In this document: piece by piece, positions 33,306 through 44,014 of the stretch | How the letters are laid out: every line of letters starts with the position of its first letter | How positions within the stretch are numbered: the stretch's first letter is position 1 | From: Aquarana catesbeiana | Taxonomy: Eukaryota > Chordata > Amphibia > Anura > Ranidae | Length of the DNA stretch: 64,000 bases | Direction: 5' to 3' | Assembly: GCF_042186555.1 (NCBI RefSeq) | Contig: NC_133332.1 | Location: forward strand, 128,028,375-128,092,374 | Notes under the pieces: generated by a model | Told to the model about the DNA's origin: nothing | Databases searched by the model: none | The model's input: only the letters and a program-made list of their open reading frames with translations | Made by a program: the position numbers and the translations under genes

Positions 33306-35490
33306 TACACTGCACGGGTACATATGCTTAGAAAACTGTTGCTTTGTTTATGTGGATGCAAATGGACTTTGATCTTTGTCCTGTAGTTGGAGATTTGATG
33401 CACATAGCCAAGGGCTAACACAGTTGCGAATACTATTATGTGTTCCTGCTCATCAGGTGCAATCACTTTAGACATACATGAAGCGATAGATTGAAAGATA
33501 CTGGTGGGCGTGTACTTCTATTGGGTGTGTCAGTTTGCTAACAATATAACCTCTCTTATATAAAGGCCTTCAGTAGGAGGGCTCGTTAGGCCTGAGAAGG
33601 TCAGGTTTTTTGCTATGATTTGTGCGGGAGAAGGAATGATATTGGGAGATTTGATGAAATTCTTGTGCATTTTTTCAATCAAAAGTGGGTTTATGTGGCC
33701 ATGATGTCAATGTTGTGCGTGTATTGTTCCTGTCTGATCATGCAAACTTCGTTTGGAAGCATCTGCTGACCTACTCTTTTTGATCTCGTTTAATCATGTA
33801 CACCGAAATGCAGCTTCCAGCAGAACATGGTCACCAATGTATGTATGTGTGGATTGTGGGCTGGTGGTGGGTGTTTTGAATAAGTCTTTTAATATTATGT
33901 TGGAATGCTTTGTAAGAATGACTGTTAAGTATGTTTCTATAATCTTGCAGATAAAAATGTGATGTGTAGCCCATTATACACTGAAATTAAAGCTGTGCCC
34001 ACTCTAAGGTTTTGTCAAATTTTAGATTGTAAGCTCCTATGAGCAGGGCCCTTATAATCCCATTGCTAAATGTAGCACCATATATCCTGTCCAAATTTTT
34101 TTTGAAGCTAGTAAATTAATGTAAATTTTTTTTGTTGTTTTTCTGCTGGTAAAATAAAAGTACATTATTGAGCTTTGTTGTGGTGTTTTTTTTTCTTCTA
34201 CTTTTCTTTCTCTTTAGTTTTTGTGGGTGGTGGTTTTGCAATATCTCTTATATTTTATTACAATATGTATTTGTGCACCAAAAAACGAATCTCTTTGTCC
34301 TGGTTCACATTGATGCTACTTTGAAATTGCGCTACTTCACTTGAAGTAGCACGATTTCAAAGTAGCAAGGTCACCGTGATTTCAGGTGCGACTTGATAGA
34401 CATTCGTGTGGCTTCATACACAACTGTGTATTGAAGTCGCACCTGAAATTGGCAAAAGTAGTGCAGGAACTACTTTAGCAAATTGGTGCGGCGCCACAAA
34501 AAAATGTGGCATCGATTGGAACAGTGCCATTGTTGCCAATAGTCATGCGATTTAATCTCTCAAATCGCGTGACAAATCACTCCAATGTAAACCTAGGCTT
34601 CTGCACACCTGCAAGTTAATGATAAAGGTGGAATCTTTATATATATAACAGATGTGGAGAATTGCAGGTAATGAATTCAGCTGGTGGGTAGGCAGTGTTG
34701 TATGTGACAGCTTTAGTTCACATTGGTGCGATTTGACATGTCAAAGCGGTGGCAATTGCACTGTTTTAATTGGTACAACTTTGGGGTGCAATTTGTATTG
34801 ATATCAGTGCAGAAACCTGCACAGATGTCTCTGAAATTCCCCCTGCAGTCGGGACTAACATGCGGGAATGAAAGTGTGTGATTTCAGCTGAACGATTTCC
34901 TCCCTCTGTCAGTGTGACCCAAGGCTCAAACTGGGCCTTTTGTTTTTGTCATTCACCTGCTGCTAACCCAGGGACACCATTTCTTATCGGACACCTTTAA
35001 ATATCATAAGTAGAAATACAAATTTGCATATCTGCAAATAAACAAAAATAATACAATTCTAATAGTGGTTGCGATCAAAAGAGTGTGGTTTTGCCTTCTG
35101 ATCCAGAAATAAGTCATTGTAATCACCCGGAAGTCCCTGTGCTTGTCAGGATCTCCATCTAGGTGGACATGGCAAGGTCCCTCTTTAGCAAAGAGGAGGT
35201 GCTGCTCATTTTCCGGATAAGGGTATGATATGTACTTGTGCTTATTCAATGCAGGGGTGGATGTGGTAGTTAGATTTGGTGTGGGTGGGGTTCATTTATT
35301 TGTTTGGCATCCCCACACATTTGCTTCTGGCCCATGTGCACACATCACTTCCTGCATTTGTTCTGCTAATGTAAATGCAAGTATAAATGAGAGCTACTTT
35401 CTATTAAAATATATGACTTGTTTTACAGTTGGGCGATTTTGGACCTCCGCGTTGCTTGACAAGTTGTACCCCATGATTCTCAATGATAAC
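33306..35490. other. Non-coding interior of composite A, including a MITE-like repeat
   Basis: Collinear with 13541-15715. It contains the MITE-like repeat 34297-34598 (paralogue of 14555-14858) and no coding segment I can support. Confidence 0.5.
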
Positions 35491-35491
35491 T

Positions 35492-37470
35492 AGGGATGAG
35501 CCGAACATCCCCCCTGTTCGGATCACAGCAGAACATGCGAACAGACAAAAAATTTGTGTGAACGCCGTTAAGGTCTATGGGACACGAACATGAATAATCA
35601 AAAGTGCAAATTTTAAAGGTTAATATACAAGTTATTGTCATAAAAAGTGTTTGGGGACCTGGGTCCTGCCCCAGGGGACATGTATCAATGCAAAAAAGTT
35701 TTAAAAATGGCCGTTTTTTCGGGAGCAGTGATTTTAATAATGTTTAAAGTGAAACAATAAAAGTGTAATATTCCTTTAAATTTCATACCTGGGGGGTGTC
35801 TATAGTATGCCTGTAAAGGGGCACATGTTTCCCGTGTTTAGAACAGTCTGACAGCAAAATGACATTTCAAAGGAAAAAAGTCATTTAAAACTACTCGCGG
35901 CTATTAATGAATTGCCGGTCTGACAATACACATAAATGTTCATTGATAAAAACGGTATGGGAATTCCCCACAGGGGAACCCCGAACAAAAATTAAAAAAA
36001 AAAAATGGTGTGGGGGGTCCCCCTAAATTCCATACCAGGCCCTTCAGGTCTGGTATGGATATTAAGGGGAACCCCGGCCAAAATTTTTTTAAAAAATGGC
36101 GTGGGGTCCCCCTCAAAATCTATTTTAAGGGGAACCCCACACCAAAATAAAAAAAATGGCGTTGGGTCCCCCCAAAAATCCATACCAGACCCTTATCCGA
36201 GCACGCAACCTGGCAGGCCGCAGGAAAATGGGGGGATGAGAGAGAACCCCCTCTCCTGAACTGTACCAGGCCACATGCCCTCAACATTAGGAGGGTCTTT
36301 GGGGTAGCCCCCAAAACACCTTGTCCCCATGTTGATGGGGACAAGGGCCTCATCCCCACAACCCTTGCCCGGTGGTTGTGGGGGTCTGCAGGCGGGAGGC
36401 TTATCGGAATCTGGAAGCCCTCTTTAACAAGGGGACCCCAAGATCCCGGCCCTCCCCCCGTGCGAAATGGTAAGGGGTACCATTTCACAAAAAAAGTGTC
36501 AAAAATGTTAAAAATGACAAGAGACAGTTTTTGACAATGCTTCTTATTTCTTCTATCCTCTTTCTTCTATCTTCCTTCGGTTTCTTTCACCATTTTCTTC
36601 TTCTTCTGGTTCTTCTGGTTCTTCCTCCGGTGTTCTCATCCGGCATCTTCCTCCGCGGTGTCTTGTTCCCTTCTTCTCCTCGAGCAGCTCCGCATCCATG
36701 ATGGCATGGAGGGAGGCTCCCGCTGTGTGACACTTCTCCTCTTCTGACGGTTCTTAAATAATGGGGGGCAGGGCCATCCAGTGGCCCTGCCCCCTCTGAC
36801 ATCACGGGGAATGCCACAGGGAAGCCCCCGTGCGTCAGAGGGGGGTGGGGTCACCGGGTGGCCCCGCCCCCCGTTATTTAAGAACCGTCAGAAGAGGAGA
36901 AGCGTCACACAGCGGGAGCCTCCCTCCATGTCATCATGCATGCGGGGCGGCCCGAGGAGAAGAAGGGAAGAGGACGCCGTGAAAGAAGATGCCGGACGAG
37001 AACACCGGAGGAAGAACTAGAAGAACCAGAAGAAGAAGATGAAGGAAGAAACCGAAGGAAGATAGAAGATAGAAGATAGAAGATAGAAGAAAGAAGAAGC
37101 ATTTAAATAAAGGAATTGTCAAAAACTGTCTCTTGTCATTTTTAACATTTTGGACACTTTTTTTGTGAAATGGTAGGCCCTTACCATTTCACACGGGGGG
37201 AGGGCCAGGATCTGGGGGTCCCCTTGTTAAAGGTGGCTTCCAGATTCCGATAAGCCCCCCGCCCGCAGACCCCCACAACCACCGGGCAAGGGTTGTGGTG
37301 ATGAGGCCCTTGTCCCCATCAACATGGGGACAAGGTGTTTTGGGGGGCTACCCCAAAGCACCCTCCCAATGTTGAGGGCATGTGGCCTGGTATGGCTCAG
37401 GAAGAGGGGCGCTCTCTCGTCCCCCCTCTTTTCCTGCGGCCTGCCAGGTTGCATGCTCAGATAAGGGTCT
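35492..37470. repeat. Giant foldback of composite A, left arm, centre and start of right arm
   Basis: Starts with the hAT-2-like end TAGGGATGAGCCGAAC (35492) and aligns by eye with hAT-2 53500-54000 for ~500 bp. The palindrome centre is near 36815: for example 36700-36760 and its complement at 36870-36925, and 'cttctt..tc' at 36540-36620 against 'gaagaa' at 37010-37100. The right arm is cut at 37470 by the 10.2 kb insertion and resumes at 47652. Confidence 0.8.
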
Positions 37471-37966
37471 AAACAAACAAGATATTTGGGGGGCACACCT
37501 AAATGATGCATTAAAGCTGGTACAGCCATAAGACCATACAGTAGAGCAAAATATTACAGCGCATGCATGCAAAAAAGACATTTACCTCCAGCAGGGCTAG
37601 TTTAAAACACCTAGACTATTTAAAAAAAATATTATCAAAAAATATGGGGATTTGGTCACACCATATTGCTATATGGTGCTAAGCCCACTTACTGCGTCAA
37701 AGTACCCCATGATTAGTGGGTCCTACACTATCCATGGATTGGGAGATCCTGCTTCTCTGAACCATGAGAGCAATACACTCTTCTATATGGGAGAACTTCG
37801 AGGTCTCCACCCATGACACAAGTGGACACTAATGAGAGGTACTTAATGAAAGAGTGGGGTGCTCCTCACCCAAAAGGATTTGGTTAGAATCCATACAATA
37901 GACAAACAAGATATTTGGGGGGCACACCCTAAAAGATGCATTAAAGCTGGTGCAGCCATAAGACCA
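37471..37966 (+). repeat. ~430 bp tandem units, left block
   Basis: One complete unit plus the first ~70 bp of the next (the unit restarts at ~37899 with 'gacaaacaagatatttgg'). No coding frame, and no known family recognised. The block stops at 'agaccata', where PLE-3 begins; the unit continues after PLE-3 with 'acagcagagc', so PLE-3 sits inside a unit. Confidence 0.85.
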
Positions 37967-38109
37967 TATACGTCTCCACTGCCGGAGACTCTGCATTTTT
38001 TCCCCCCTCTCCTTCAATTCATTTTTTGCCTTATTGTACATTGGCTTAAGTCACTGTTGTTATTTGCACTCGCTTTCCTGTTCCGGAGGGATGTGAGGAG
38101 TTAATTCTC

Positions 38110-38403
38110 CCCCTACGGCGGGCTTGCGTTCCTACGGCAGCAGGCCGGGCTCTACGGAGCCCAGCTGCTGCCTCTTACGATCAACGCTTCGGCATTGATC
38201 ACCATTGAGCTGTGCGCATGCGCTGGGTTAATTCCCCGCGCCTGCGCAACAGTGGAGGACCGGACCCGGAAGCAATAACAGCGGCTATCTCCAGCGCTGT
38301 TTAACTTCCGGGTTGGAGGCATTTAAGATGCCCAGACTCGTCAGTCAACCCACACAGGCAGACACCCAGCAATCTATCTGCGCCGCTTGGAGTCCTTGTA
38401 AGT
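38110..38403 (+). promoter_or_regulatory. Putative CpG-rich PLE-3 promoter and leader splice donor
   Basis: GC-rich and CpG-rich against an AT-rich background. It has GCGCATGCGC (38214-38223), GCGCCTGCGCA (~38238) and no TATA box, and ends in TTG|GTAAGTACT (GT at 38398). In the right pseudo-LTR the NRF1-like site has one C-to-T change (tgtgcatgcgc), so the left copy is the better candidate. Inferred only from composition and motifs. Confidence 0.5.
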
Positions 38404-38749
38404 ACTGATTGTTTTATAGCAAGAGTGGGGACTACTACCATTTGATTATTACATTTTTTTCCCCCCTTCCTTGCTCGGCGTGCTTTATAATGCATACCGA
38501 TCCCCAATATCATCCCTTAATATTTTTTCCTCTCCATGTATCTTTTCTACAGTGGCTCCCTCTGGCATTACGGTGTGACTCAACGGCTCTTTGCTGTGTC
38601 AGTCACCTCATCCTGTGTTTTATTAGTCTCTGAGTCTGGCTCTTAACAATCAATACAGCAACGGTGGGTGATTTTAGCGATACTATTACCCCCTGCTTTA
38701 ATTTTGTTCTTTTACCTCTCTTCACAGGTGGTAGGTTCAAGCCTCTTTT

Positions 38750-39215
38750 CCCCCCCAGTTCCTTCTTTCCCTCTGTCTTTCCTCCCTGTTTCTTTTCTCC
38801 TCTTCCCTTTTCCTTTTCACTCTCCCCTGTCTGTTCTGCCCTTGTGTCCCTCCCTCTTTTCCTTTCCCCCTCCCCCTTCCCTTTTTCCTTCCCCTCTCCC
38901 CCTGCCTGCCTTTGTTATTCACTTCCCAATCTGTGTTTGTCCCCTCTTTTCCCTTTTCCCCCCCCTCCCCCTTTTTCTCTCCCCCCTCCCCCACCCCCCT
39001 TTTTCTCCATGTTCTTCCCCCTTTTTTTCCCACAACCATCCCATATCTTGTGGTGGGTTTCTGGCTTCTGTTTCTCTTCCCGTCGCTGCCCCTTTCCCCC
39101 CTCTCTCCCTCTCTTTTCTTCCCCCTTTCTTCCCCCCCTTCCCTTTTTCTTCCCCAGCCTCCCTCCCGTCTCCTTTTTCTCCCTTTTCCCTCTTCCTTGC
39201 CTCTCCATTTGTTAA
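38750..39215 (+). repeat. Pyrimidine-only tract in PLE-3 pseudo-LTR
   Basis: About 460 bp almost free of purines on the plus strand, with CCCC/TTTT runs. Repeated at ~44800-45285. Long frames through it (Pro/Ser/Phe-rich on +, Gly/Lys/Glu-rich on -) are composition artefacts. Confidence 0.8.
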
Positions 39216-39518
39216 CTTCACACTCCCGGGTGGTCTTTTAAATAGAAGACATGCCGTATTAAATTCTGAATTTCGTCTTTATTATATCTATTTACAATAG
39301 TTTCACGTAAATTTGCCTCCCTGGCCCGCCCCCGGGGGAAACGCCTCTAGAGGGCGTCTCACAGTATCTCTCCGGAAAACCCTTCTGGGTTATAGGTTGG
39401 TGAGTGCATTTTTTAACTTCAAACATGTTCTCCAACATGAAGTGTATGTTTCTTATGACATTGCCCCATTTTTTGTTATGTTGATACTGTATTGTTCTCT
39501 TTGTAGATTATATACTAT

Positions 39519-39572
39519 CAGACGCCTCCTGAAGAAGCGGCTGTGACCGCGAAACTGTAGAGGTCACGTCTG
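39519..39572 (+). ncRNA. Hammerhead ribozyme, minimal type I, PLE-3 left pseudo-LTR
   Basis: Helix I: CAGACG-CCTC (39519-39528) pairs with GAGG (39560-39563) and CGTCTG (39567-39572), leaving a TCA bulge. Core CTGAAGA at 39529-39535 (fits CUGANGA), then one extra A. Helix II: GCGG/CCGC (39537-39540 with 39547-39550), 6 nt loop. GAAA at 39551-39554. Helix III is minimal (AC/GT across one base), followed by A39559, so the predicted cleavage is 39559|39560. All core bases fit except the extra A before helix II. PLEs are known to carry hammerheads with very short helix III that probably work as dimers. Confidence 0.75.
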
Positions 39573-40179
39573 CAAGTATTATACTATACAACCTTTGTTC
39601 ATACATCTGTGTGGGCATTAGTTTTACTAAATTAAGTGTCAACAATGCTGTAACAATCACCGTTTTTTGTGTATGTTAAACCATGACAATGTATATGATG
39701 TGTCCTTTGTAGGACTTTTTATTGTGATTTCAAATAAATTTCTTTACTTTTTTTACTAAAGTCTCTTTATATCTCCCTTGGTACCGTAATAGTCCTATAA
39801 AAAAGTTGTTGGAAAGAGATTGGACCTAGTTGGAGAGGTCCCTGTTTAGATTTCTCTCTCAAACTCCATTCTTTGCCCTATTCATATTCAGGATGATGGT
39901 ACCTACTAATAATACTATATCTCCTCATGTAAACTATGTGGCACACATCTGAATTCTAATATTTTGGGTGGATAACACACCCGGATCCTCGGATCCAATC
40001 CCCTTTTTTCCCCCTTTTTCTTTATTTTCCCTCTGCCACTCTACATAAACTTGCTCTATATATATTGTAAACTTGTAGCTATATCTGGTCTTGTAGCAGC
40101 CTGTTATTTTATCAATTTTCTAGTTTGAGTTCTGCTTACTTACAGTCAGGGCTTTACCCTACTCTGCACATATCAGGCC

Positions 40180-43100
40180 ATGGATGTTCTAGGCACAGCC
40201 TGGGGGGACTTTATGTCCACCATACAAGCAGGCTGTCTAGCCAATCAACAGGTAGAGGATGAAACCAAAACGTTCCTTGATAGGCTGTTTAATCTGCTTA
40301 AGAAAAAATCTTATTTACACTGGCACATTCAATATTTTGAATTGTATATAACGGAAAAAAGTCTGTCCTCTTGGACTCCGTATCCAATTGTTCCCCACCA
40401 TTAGGGACCCTTCCATGGATTTTAAAAAGTCCTGGGAAAGTACTCTAACCAAGTGCAGCATAGAACTCATGTCAGAACTCACCACTCAGTATCGTTCTGA
40501 CATGATGACTTTGGATGCGGAAATAGACAGACTATTAAACCAATTTCCCAACATTCAGAATTCTACTTCCTTCACAAATAAGTGGAAGGAAATACGAGAT
40601 AAAATTGAAAACCTTAACAAAGACATCATTATTAAAAAACAAAGAAAATTTTCCCAGGATAAATTGGCATTTTCGGAGGGCTATGCATACAAATGGTCCG
40701 GAAAATCATTTTCTCGCAAAAACAAACGTCACAATTGGCAACCTCCGATTCCGACGGCAACAGACTATACGGAATCGGATTCATCGATATCTTCTTTGGC
40801 TTCACAGACCACCACCCGATCCACTTTGTCACGAGCACCTGGTGCCCCTCGTAAAAGGTCCCTCACTGGGGATAACTCCACTACCAAACACCCTAAAAAA
40901 GGCAAACAACATGGAAAATCACTAAAAACACTACAAACACCCAGGCCGAGTGGACAGACCCCCCTCCATGGGTTCCCTCCACCCCACTTTACACAACATC
41001 ATCCCGAAATTGTTACAACCCAATATCCAAACACTCCTATCACAACCGGGTTTTTTGGTACAGGCAACCCCAGAGCCTTCCAGACAAGGGAACCTGGACA
41101 CGTTTGTGCAAAGGGCCCCGGTTCCAAGTACGTCTCAAGAGTAGTCACTCCCACCAATGGAAAAGATTCCCACTCCCTTAACATCATCAATTTAACATCT
41201 TATCGTCTGACCCCGGAGGAGGAACAGGTCCTCCAATTAGGCCTTGGCTTCTGTCCTTCGGAGCCAATCGATATTTATGAGACAATTAAAGATCTATATC
41301 TGTTTGCCCGTAAATTGACATTTAATTACATGTTTGACCCAGACCGAAACGTGCAAATTTAGAAAAAGAACTAGCGGAAAAAACTAAGAATTTCACCATA
41401 GCAGAATCCAGAGCCCTACGGGACCTTATGTTACTCTTTGATGAAGGTGAGGTGGAGCCAGATTTCTCAGATGACGATTCCGACTCTTCCCCCTCCATTC
41501 AAATGGATAATACTCTTCAGCCCTCTTACCCTACTTCTAAGATCACTTTAAAAATGAAATCCAAGGCCTTCCCCAATCTATTGACATGCCCATCCGTTTG
41601 GGCGTTTTTGCACAAATGTATTCTATCCCTTAAAAAAGAGCGATGGCAAACATTACCCTCCAACTTGACCCAAAAACAGTTTCGGGCAGTTACTAGACTA
41701 AAAAAGAATACTGACCTTATCATAAAGCAATCTGACAAGGGCGGTAACCTAGTATTGATGACCCACCACCAATATCAGACAATGTGCCTTAAAATTCTTT
41801 CCAATCCTAATTGGTATTTACCCATCGAAAATCATTTTATTCAACAAACCATTGATGAATTTAGGGGACTCATCGGTGGGGCCTTCCTTGAGGGCCTCAT
41901 CGATGAAGACACCTATAAATTCATCAATGTACAACACCCACGCACTCCGACGTTTTATGCCTTGCCCAAAACTCACAAGAACCTCTCATCACCTCCTGGC
42001 CGACCTATTGTTTCTGGCAAAGGTTCATTAACAGAAAACGCCAGCAAACTGGTAGACACTTTCCTATTACCCCATGTATCGAGATTACCTTCTTACATCA
42101 GAGATACTACTGATCTTTTAAAACATATTGAAGGTGTCCAGATCCCTCCGGACGCCCTCCTCGTGGCTATTGATGTGGAGGCTCTGTACTCTAGCATCCC
42201 CCACGAGCAGGGCGTCCGAACGGCTGGCTCCTTCCTGATGGAACAGGACCATCACACCTGGCCCACCAATATTTTCATTTTAAAACTTTTGGAATTCATC
42301 TTGACTAGGAATTATTTTTTATTTATGGATCAATTGTATCTTCAAATTCAAGGTGTCGCAATGGGCACGTCCTGTGCCCCTTCATACGTGAATTTGTATC
42401 TTGGTGGCTGGGAACGGGTCGTCTTTAGTGACGACCTGATGGAACCTTTTTTGAACCATGTCTTGGGATGGTTCAGGTTCATTGATGACCTCTTGGTCAT
42501 CTGGACAGGCACAGAGCAACATTTGCAAACCTTTATTGAAAAGCTCAACATCAATACTTTCAATCTTCATTTTACCTTTTCCTACAATAGTCTGAGCATC
42601 CCGTTTTTGGATGTACAGATCATCAAAAACTCCACAGGGCATTTAACTACTAATTTATTTTGCAAACCCACTGCTGGCAACACCTTGTTGCATGCTTCTA
42701 GTCTCCATCCCCGCCCTCTGATTCGCAGTATCCCTTATGCTCAGTATCTCAGGCTGAGAAGGAACTGCACAGAGGACGGGGATTTTCATAGACAAGCTAA
42801 TGCTCTTCGTACAAGACTTCTAGCTAGAGGTTACAACCGCACCGTTTTAAGGAAAGCGTTCAATAGGGCCTCAGCCCTAGACCGACAAAGATTATTATTT
42901 GGCCCTCCACGCCCCAAACAGCCTTATATGACCAAAATGATCACAAAATTTTCCACCCATCATCATCAGCTACGTAACATATTGTCAAGTCATTGGCACA
43001 TTTTAACTGATCATCACACCCTTAGAAAATACATTAAAACAACCCCCGACCTGGTCTTTAGGAGGGCCACCTCTTTAAGGGATAGATTAACACATAGTCA

Positions 43101-43578
43101 CTACAAGATCCCCTCTTCTGATCCGTTGGAACCCAGAGGTACCTTTAAGTGCGGCAACTGTCCCCACTGCCCCTGGATCCAAGAAGGACAACACTTTTTA
43201 CTCCCCAATGGGAACATGTATTTCCCCAAACATTCAGCCCATTGTGATACACGTGGTGTTGTTTACCTCATGACTTGCGCTTGCAGCGCTTTTTATGTGG
43301 GGAAGACAATTAGGGAGCTACGGCAAAGACTGGGGGATCATTTGTATGCCTCTACAAATGGCAAGCTCACCACCGTGGGCCGCCACATCGGCATTCATCA
43401 TCGTTTTAACCTTGATTATATCAGGTTCACGGTCCTAGAGGTTGTCCCTGAAGACCCCCGAGGGGGCAACTGGGACCGTGAAATCTTAAAGCGTGAGTCC
43501 CTCTGGATTGAGCGACTGAACGCATGTGTCCCTCCTGGCATTAATGAGGCACACTCATACAAGCACTTTTTGGAATAA
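40180..43578 (+). pseudogene. PLE-3 polyprotein: reverse transcriptase and GIY-YIG endonuclease, two small frameshifts
   Basis: From ATG 40180 (MDVLGTAWGDF...) to the stop at 43578, ~1130 residues. The frame breaks twice. The first is near the A-run 40354-40360: the protein continues as VCPLGLRIQLFPTIRD in the frame open to 41362. The second is near 41352, where one base appears missing before NLEKELAEKTKNF, and the rest is open to 43578. N-terminal ~400 residues are Ser/Thr/Lys-rich with no known domain. RT motifs are complete: KQSDKGGNLVL, FYALPKTHKN, RPIVSG, AIDVEALYSSIP (~42167), IQGVAMGTSCAPS, FIDDLLVIW (42478-42504), FLDVQI. A CGNCPHC cysteine pair follows, then GIY-YIG (GVVYLMTC...FYVGKT, ~43252-43310; RQRLGDH; WDREILKRESLWIERL). 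All catalytic residues I can check are present. The two indels could be real or assembly errors. Confidence 0.9.
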
Positions 43579-44014
43579 CATTTCCATAGCTCCCCCAGTC
43601 TTTGCCGTGATCTAAAAAACCATTGTCCTTCCCCCCTCGCCTCCTCCCCCCCCTCGCCTCCTCTTCCCCCCCCCTTTTTTCCCTCCCCCCCCCTTTCCCC
43701 CCCCCTTGTTAGTAATATAGCATACTGAACACACAAAATATGATGTCTTAATTGCATATCGTGCTTCACCCTGTTCAACGTGCCCCCTGCCCCCCTTCCT
43801 ATCCTCCCCCCCCTTTGCTGTTTCGTAAGCGGACCTTCCATACACAGTGGTTTCACTGTGTAATATGTAGTTTTTTGATGTTTTTTCTTTATGGCTGACC
43901 TCAAGTTTCCAGCATATTATATGCTTTATTATTAAAAGCTATGTATGTTAGTTTGTAATGTGTTTATTGTTTTAGGATGGGACCAGATTATGCACCTCTC
44001 CGACCATGGACTCT
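43579..44014 (+). other. PLE-3 3' UTR, C-rich
   Basis: Between the stop codon and the right pseudo-LTR. Long C and CT runs at 43628-43710 and 43790-43815. No coding content. Confidence 0.6.

Larger units (their letters stand above)
37967..39961 (+). repeat. PLE-3 left pseudo-LTR
   Basis: Order: CpG-rich block (~38110-38340) with an NRF1-like palindrome GCGCATGCGC (38214-38223); strong splice donor GTAAGT (38398-38403); possible acceptors ending at 38552, 38727 and 39506; an almost pure pyrimidine tract (38750-39210); hammerhead motif (39519-39572); AT-rich end. The GC-rich part is the likely promoter because it precedes the coding body. Introns in PLE leader regions are known, which makes the donor/acceptor pairs plausible but unproven. 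Confidence 0.75.

Noticed and set aside
38664..39300. Long open frames in the pyrimidine tract (and at 44712-45371) on both strands
   Set aside because: They are made almost entirely of Pro/Ser/Phe/Leu or Gly/Lys/Glu/Arg from a two-letter composition, appear in several frames at once and have no domain. They are composition artefacts of a stop-poor tract.
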